A stretch of 25,178 bases of DNA from Bacillota bacterium (lineage in GTDB: Bacteria; Bacillota; Clostridia; Christensenellales; UMGS416), in the NCBI GenBank assembly GCA_023409755.1, contig JAEYRA010000110.1:1-25178 (forward strand), read 5' to 3'. Position numbers and translations under genes: made by a program. The notes under the pieces are model-generated. The model was given only the letters and a program-made list of their open reading frames with translations. It did not search any database and had not been told where the DNA came from. Below, one piece after another: positions 20,600-25,178 of this stretch (its first letter is position 1; every line of letters begins with the position of its first letter).

Positions 20600-22162
20600 A
20601 TGCGGGGAAGGAACTTACCGGTCAAACAGAAAAGGAAGAGCAGAAGCAGGGGGAGAGCCAATCCACTGGTCATCGTGTTGGTGTCCGTGTTGGTGCTGGC
20701 TGCCGGCGGCGGCATCGCCTACATCACCCATCAGAACATCCAGCAGGAACAGGCTCGCCAGCAGCAGGAGCTCATTGACAGGACCGTCAACGTGGACACC
20801 ATTTACGACGGCGTGTATGTGGACGACATCCCGCTGGGCGGGCTGACCAAGGAAGAAGCCAAGGCCAAGGTGGAGGCCAAGCAACAGGAAGGCCTGAAGA
20901 ACATGAACGTGACGTTGGCGCAGGGCGCCCAGACGTGGGCGTTTACCTCGGCGGACATGGGCGTCACCTTCGACACGGATGCAATCATCGACCAGGCTTG
21001 GAACCAGGGCCGCGAGGGCAGCGTACTCAACCGGTTTGAAACCATACAGAAACTGCCGGAAAACCCGGTAAAACTGACGACGACGATGACCGCCGACACG
21101 ACCGCACTGGAAGCCAAGGTGCGGGAGGTGGCAGCTTCCCTCACCGTGGCTGCGGTGGATGCCGGCATCAAGGGCTTTGACCCCAGCAAGGAGGGCGATA
21201 AGCGCTTCACCTTCACGCAGGAAAAGGCTGGCACCATGGTGGATGCCGACCAGCTTTGGGCAGCAGCGAAGGCCGAACTGGACAACAAGACCTATGGCAC
21301 CGTGCAGATTCAAACCCAAGTGGTGGAGCCGGCCGTGACGGCAGAGGAACTGAAAAACAACACCCAGCTCATCGCCAGGAAGGTCAGCATCATGAAGTCG
21401 GACAGGAACCGGGAGGAGAACATCCGCCTGGCCTGCGATGCCATCAGCGGCACCGTCCTCCTACCGGGGGAGACCTTCTCCTTCAACGACGCCACAGGGG
21501 AGCGCACCGCCAAGAAGGGGTATCAGATTGCCGGCGTCATCAACAACGGCAAGACGGACAACGGCCTGGGCGGCGGTGTCTGCCAGGTGTCCGGCACCCT
21601 CTTCAACGCCGCGGTGATGAGTGACCTGGAAATTGTGGAGCGTACCAAGCACACCTACGAGCTGGCTTATCTGGAAGCTGGGCAGGATGCTACGGTCGAT
21701 TATGGCCGACTGGATCTGAAGTTCAAGAACAACCAGAAAATGCCCATCTACATCATCATGTACTCCAGCGCCCGCACCCACAAGGTGACGGCGGAGATTT
21801 ACGGCCAGCCGCTGGCCGATGGCGTGACGATTAAACTGGAGAGTGTCACCACAGCGACCTACAAGCCCGGCGAGACCAAGTACGTCAAGGATTCCTCCGT
21901 ACCGAAGGGGACGACCAAGGCCTACACTGCCCACACCGGCAAGCGTGTAACTACCTACAAGGTTTACCTGAAGAACGGCAAGGAAATCAACCGCGTGGTG
22001 CTGCACAAGGATTATTACAGGGCCATCACTGCGGAGATCCACTACAACCCCGCTGACCCGAACCCCAGCGACCCCACGCCTAAGCCGACGGTAAAACCCA
22101 CGCCAACCCCCACCAAGCAGGAACCCACGCAAGAGCCTGACCCCACCGACGTGGTGGGTTGA
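20600..22162 (+). CDS. VanW family membrane-anchored protein with G5 domain
   Basis: The 520-residue protein has a very basic cytoplasmic N terminus, one membrane helix (about 22-42, LVIVLVSVLVLAAGGGIAYI) and a large extracellular part. Residues ~60-270 resemble the peptidoglycan-binding-like domain that precedes VanW. The VanW domain (about 273-375) contains LLPGETFSFNDATGERTAKK, then GLGGGVCQVSGTLFNAAVMS and RTKHTYELAYLEAGQDATVDYG. A G5 domain follows (about 415-483), then a Pro/Thr-rich tail (NPSDPTPKPTVKPTPTPTKQ) that may span or bind the wall. VanW was named from vancomycin clusters, but most homologues, as here, are unrelated to resistance; the function is unknown. GGAGGA lies nine bases before ATG 20600. 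Confidence 0.9.
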   Translation: MRGRNLPVKQKRKSRSRGRANPLVIVLVSVLVLAAGGGIAYITHQNIQQEQARQQQELIDRTVNVDTIYDGVYVDDIPLGGLTKEEAKAKVEAKQQEGLKNMNVTLAQGAQTWAFTSADMGVTFDTDAIIDQAWNQGREGSVLNRFETIQKLPENPVKLTTTMTADTTALEAKVREVAASLTVAAVDAGIKGFDPSKEGDKRFTFTQEKAGTMVDADQLWAAAKAELDNKTYGTVQIQTQVVEPAVTAEELKNNTQLIARKVSIMKSDRNREENIRLACDAISGTVLLPGETFSFNDATGERTAKKGYQIAGVINNGKTDNGLGGGVCQVSGTLFNAAVMSDLEIVERTKHTYELAYLEAGQDATVDYGRLDLKFKNNQKMPIYIIMYSSARTHKVTAEIYGQPLADGVTIKLESVTTATYKPGETKYVKDSSVPKGTTKAYTAHTGKRVTTYKVYLKNGKEINRVVLHKDYYRAITAEIHYNPADPNPSDPTPKPTVKPTPTPTKQEPTQEPDPTDVVG

Positions 22163-22179
22163 GCTAATAAAGACGTATC

Positions 22180-22219
22180 GAGCGTGCCCGTCACAGCGAC
22201 GGGCACGCTCTTTTCTTTT
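22180..22219 (+). terminator. Rho-independent terminator after the VanW gene
   Basis: GAGCGTGCCCGTC pairs perfectly with GACGGGCACGCTC (13 bp) around ACAGC, followed by TTTTCTTTT. It starts 17 bases after the VanW stop. Confidence 0.93.
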
Positions 22220-22269
22220 GCCGTGAGGAAGATATGGTCAGAGGGGATTCCCTGCCGGGCGGGAGACGG

Positions 22270-22275
22270 TATAAT
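22270..22275 (+). promoter_or_regulatory. Probable -10 of the rhamnosidase promoter
   Basis: A perfect TATAAT 34 bases before the ATG at 22310 and 51 bases after the terminator. No good -35 is found at 16-18 bases, so an activator or a weak basal promoter is possible. Confidence 0.45.
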
Positions 22276-22309
22276 GAGTGGCAAACGAAGCGTGGAGGAG
22301 GACGAACCC

Positions 22310-24895
22310 ATGCAAGGAGCGACACATTTGCGCTGCAACCACCGGGCGAACCCGCTGGGGGTGGACACCCTGCAGCCGCGGTTTGCCTGGCGGTGCGCAG
22401 GGCAGCAGGCCTGGCGGGTGACGGCGGCGGCGACCGTGGAAGCGTTGGAGAGTCAAACCAACCTGCTATGGGACAGCGGCCGGGTGGAGGGGGACAGCAA
22501 CCAGAACATCCGCTGGGTTGGAGCACCGTTGCCCAGCGCTACGGTCGTCCATTGGCGGGTGCAGACCTGGGACGAAGGCGGCAAAACCAGCTGGAGTGAG
22601 CCAGCGTGGTTTGAGACGGGCCTGCTTCACCCCGAGGACTGGCACGCCCACTGGATTGCACCGCCATCCTGCGCAACCCCTGAGGAGGACGGGGCCAGCC
22701 CGTTGCTGCGCATCTCCTTCCAGTTGGCGGGGAAGGCCACCCGTGCACGCCTCTATGTCTGCGGGCTGGGGTATTTCGCGCTCGCCATCAACGGCCGGCC
22801 GGTGGACGACGCCCGGCTGGACCCACCCTTCACAGCTTATGACCGCACCTGTCTGTACCGCGCTTTTGACGTGACTGCACTGCTGCAACCCGGTGAGAAC
22901 GTAGTAGCCGTGGCGCTTGGTAACGGCATGTACAATGTGGATACCCCCAACGCCTGGGATTTTGAGAAGGCACCCTGGCGGCACCACCCCAAATTGCTGC
23001 TTCAGGGGTTTGTGGAGACCGATGTAGGCACCGTGCCCATTGCCACCGGAAGCCACTGGCGCACGGCACGCGGCCCGGTGACGTACAACAACCTCTATGT
23101 GGGAGAAGTCTACGACGCCCGGCGGGAGCTCCCGGGCTGGGACGGACCTGGCTTCGATGACAGCGACTGGGCACAGGCGGTCGTCTGCCGTTCACCGGGC
23201 GGGCGGCTGCGGTCGCTGCAGATGCCATCCATCCGCGTGACGGAGGAGTTCGCCCCGGCGCGCCGGTGGCGGCTGCCCGACGGAGCCTGGGTCTTCGACC
23301 TGGGGCGTAACATCGCCGGTTGGGTGCGGCTGCGGGTGCGTGCAGCGGCGGGTACTGTGATTACCCTGAAGCACACCGAACTGCTGGCCGAGGACGGCAA
23401 CGTGGACGACCGAAATATTCGCGCACACGTGGTTTGCGAGAGCATCCAGCAGGACACCTACCTTTGCAGGGGCGGGGAAGAAGAGTGCTACGAGCCGCAC
23501 TTCACTTACCACGGGTTCCGGTATGTGCGGGTCAGCGGCCTGCCCGGTGAACCCGACAACGGCACGCTGACGGCCTGCGTGGCCCACACCGACCTGCCGG
23601 AGGCCGGTGGGTTCGCGTGCTCCCATGACCTTGTCAACCGCCTGCACGCGGCGGTGAAGGCCTCCACCGAGAACAACTACCACGGCATCCCCACCGACTG
23701 CCCCCACCGGGAGAAGAACGGCTGGACGGGCGACGCCGTGCTCTCCAGTGAGCAGGTGCTGCTCAACTACGACCCCCGCACGGCCTATGGCAAGTGGCTC
23801 GATGACATCCTGGACGCCCAACGGCCCGACGGCGCGCTGCCGGGCATCGTGCCCACCGGCGGTTGGGGGTACAACTGGGGCAGCGGCCCCATGTGGGACA
23901 GCGTTCTTTTCTTCCTGCCCTGGAACCTTTACCTTTACACCGGTGACCGCGAGCCGCTGGAGCGGTGCTGGGACGCGATGGAGCGCTATCTCCGGTACCT
24001 CGACACGATGAGTGAGGACGGTACGCTGGATTTTGGGTTGGGTGATTGGTGCTCGGCTGGTCGACCTGCTGACGAACCCAAGACGCCGACGCGGGTGTCT
24101 GACACCTGGTACTATCTGGCGGACAACGTCGTGGCAGCCAAGGTTGCGGGTGTTCTGGACCTGCCCGGGCCCGCCGCCCGGTACGAGGAAAAGGCCGAGC
24201 AGCTGCGGCAGGTGTTCCGTGAGCAGTTCATTGACGAAAGCACTGGTGCGGTGGCCGGCGACTGCATGACGGCCTATGCCCTGGCCCTCCATTGGGGCAT
24301 TGTGGCAGGGGACTTAAGGGAGCGGGTGCTAGAGCGCCTTGTGGCGGAGGTGGAGGCCCATGACCGCCACTTCGACTGCGGCATCCTCGGCACCAAGGCC
24401 GTGCTGCAGGCCCTGAGCGACCACGGGCGGGCCGACCTGGCCTTCGCGTTGGCCACCCAGACGACCTACCCCAGCTTCGGCGAATGGGTGTTGCAGGGAT
24501 CGAACACACTGTGGGAGTCGTTCGAGGGAGGGGACTCTCACAATCATCACATGTTCAGCGATGTGGGTGCATTCTTCTACAAGACGCTGGCTGGCATTCG
24601 CCCCGACGAAGCTGCACCGGGCTTCCGGCACACGGTGCTGGCACCCCAGCTGGTGGATGGGCTGGACTTCGTCCGCGCCTGGCATGAGACGCCTTATGGT
24701 ACCCTGCGGTGCGCCTGGCAGCGCACAGCGGAGGGACTGACGCTGGACATCGAGGTGCCTGCAGGTACGGCGGCGACGCTGCGGCTGCCGTCGGGTTGGC
24801 GCATTCCCTGGGTGGAGGGGGAATCCGCCCCGCCGACGGCTGATGCGTTGGCTTTACCCGGCGGCTGTCATCGGGTACTGGCGCACCGCACGTGA
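22310..24895 (+). CDS. Alpha-L-rhamnosidase, glycoside hydrolase family 78
   Basis: The enzyme removes terminal alpha-L-rhamnose from plant or bacterial glycans or glycosides by inversion. The 861-residue protein has the bacterial rhamnosidase order. An N-terminal beta domain opens with LRCNHRANPLGVDTLQPRFAW. A carbohydrate-binding-like region with RLYVCGLGYFALAINGRPV follows, then the (alpha/alpha)6 catalytic barrel and a C-terminal beta domain. The signature PTDCPHREKNGWTGDA gives Asp463 and general-acid Glu468; Glu736 in NTLWESFEGGDSHNHHMFSD is the likely base. There is no signal peptide, so it should act on imported rhamnosides. GGAGGAGG lies eight bases before ATG 22310. No rhamnose catabolic or transport gene is adjacent in the window; such genes may lie beyond the right edge. 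Confidence 0.93.
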   Translation: MQGATHLRCNHRANPLGVDTLQPRFAWRCAGQQAWRVTAAATVEALESQTNLLWDSGRVEGDSNQNIRWVGAPLPSATVVHWRVQTWDEGGKTSWSEPAWFETGLLHPEDWHAHWIAPPSCATPEEDGASPLLRISFQLAGKATRARLYVCGLGYFALAINGRPVDDARLDPPFTAYDRTCLYRAFDVTALLQPGENVVAVALGNGMYNVDTPNAWDFEKAPWRHHPKLLLQGFVETDVGTVPIATGSHWRTARGPVTYNNLYVGEVYDARRELPGWDGPGFDDSDWAQAVVCRSPGGRLRSLQMPSIRVTEEFAPARRWRLPDGAWVFDLGRNIAGWVRLRVRAAAGTVITLKHTELLAEDGNVDDRNIRAHVVCESIQQDTYLCRGGEEECYEPHFTYHGFRYVRVSGLPGEPDNGTLTACVAHTDLPEAGGFACSHDLVNRLHAAVKASTENNYHGIPTDCPHREKNGWTGDAVLSSEQVLLNYDPRTAYGKWLDDILDAQRPDGALPGIVPTGGWGYNWGSGPMWDSVLFFLPWNLYLYTGDREPLERCWDAMERYLRYLDTMSEDGTLDFGLGDWCSAGRPADEPKTPTRVSDTWYYLADNVVAAKVAGVLDLPGPAARYEEKAEQLRQVFREQFIDESTGAVAGDCMTAYALALHWGIVAGDLRERVLERLVAEVEAHDRHFDCGILGTKAVLQALSDHGRADLAFALATQTTYPSFGEWVLQGSNTLWESFEGGDSHNHHMFSDVGAFFYKTLAGIRPDEAAPGFRHTVLAPQLVDGLDFVRAWHETPYGTLRCAWQRTAEGLTLDIEVPAGTAATLRLPSGWRIPWVEGESAPPTADALALPGGCHRVLAHRT

Positions 24896-25013
24896 GCGTT
24901 TTCCCGATTTCTGAGGTTTGTAGACACTCTGAACCGTAACCCAAAAAGGTGCCGGTCGCCATTCTGGCAAAGGGTAATGAACCTCCCCCCCCATCGCATA
25001 TGTCGACAGCCTG

Positions 25014-25044
25014 ACCAGCACCCATTGGGTGCCGGTTTCCGTTT
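25014..25044 (+). terminator. Possible terminator after the rhamnosidase gene
   Basis: ACC-A-GCACCC pairs with GGGTGC-C-GGT (one mismatch) around ATT, followed by TTCCGTTT. The T tract is interrupted and the distance from the stop is about 120 bases. Bases 24896-25013 hold no gene. Confidence 0.4.
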
Positions 25045-25123
25045 GCTGGCGGCAAATCATGGTATCCTATGAAAACCGCACAGAAAAAGTCAGCGGCTTT
25101 CTACGGGTTTTACGAACAACTGT

Positions 25124-25178
25124 TTGCAATTTTGCCCACTCTGTGGTATGCTAGTTCAGTTCACAAAGAGTGAGGAGG
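25124..25178 (+). promoter_or_regulatory. Promoter and ribosome-binding site of the next gene
   Basis: TTGCAA (25124-25129), 17 bases, TATGCT (25147-25152), preceded by TGG as an extended -10. GAGGAGG at 25172-25178 is a strong ribosome-binding site at the window edge, so a + strand gene should start within about ten bases beyond it. Confidence 0.65.

Noticed and set aside
20600..22162. VanW gene as a vancomycin-resistance determinant
   Set aside because: No vanA/vanH/vanX or ligase genes nearby; VanW/G5 proteins are common in Clostridia without resistance.

Overview
The window reads as chromosomal DNA of a GC-rich, spore-forming member of the Firmicutes, most likely Clostridia. The evidence is a sporulation sigma factor (SigH), the sporulation membrane protein YlbJ behind a consensus sigma-E-type promoter, a Rex repressor, a two-CxxC ribosomal protein L32, strong AGGAGG ribosome-binding sites, and gene orders known from Bacillus and Clostridium. 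No phage, insertion sequence, CRISPR array, rRNA or tRNA was seen. GC content and codon use look even across the genes.

Layout. Bases 1-976 hold only the last codons of an upstream gene, two copies of a ~105-bp repeat that folds like an RNA ending in a terminator, and about 600 bp of non-coding DNA rich in inverted repeats. Bases 977-6820 hold a Cof-type HAD phosphatase (-), an acyl-ACP thioesterase (+) and a Gfo/Idh oxidoreductase (-). Then comes a + strand operon of glycerol-1-phosphate dehydrogenase (AraM-like), a HAD-IIA phosphatase (AraL/NagD-like) and an alpha/beta-hydrolase esterase, closed by a strong terminator. Bases 6877-8939 hold sigH (+) and an O-antigen ligase/polymerase-like membrane protein (-), separated by a bidirectional terminator.

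Bases 9073-16741 are a conserved block in the order of the B. subtilis ylb region and the clostridial ackA region: rpmF, yceD, ackA, a GNAT gene, ylbM (tmcAL), ylbK, ylbJ, a DivIVA/ATP-synthase-E-like coiled-coil gene, coaD and rsmD. Most lie on the - strand; ylbM and ylbJ lie on the + strand. The convergent genes here overlap at their stops.

Bases 16838-20555 hold a 57-codon unknown gene, a 2H phosphoesterase (2'-5' RNA ligase-like) and an ABC-F ATPase, all on the - strand, with rex divergent from them on the + strand. An ydiF-like gene beside rex also recalls B. subtilis. Bases 20600-24895 hold a membrane-anchored VanW/G5 protein and a cytoplasmic GH78 alpha-L-rhamnosidase. The window ends in a promoter and ribosome-binding site for a gene starting just beyond base 25178.

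The genes cover core metabolism (acetate kinase, CoA synthesis, fatty-acid release), translation (L32, RsmD, TmcAL, ABC-F), sporulation (SigH, YlbJ), envelope functions and redox control (Rex). The observations most worth a second look are the paired RNA-like repeats, the sigma-E-type promoter whose -35 contains the ylbK start codon, the AraM-AraL-esterase operon, the 57-codon gene, and the replacement of plsX by an O-antigen ligase after rpmF.
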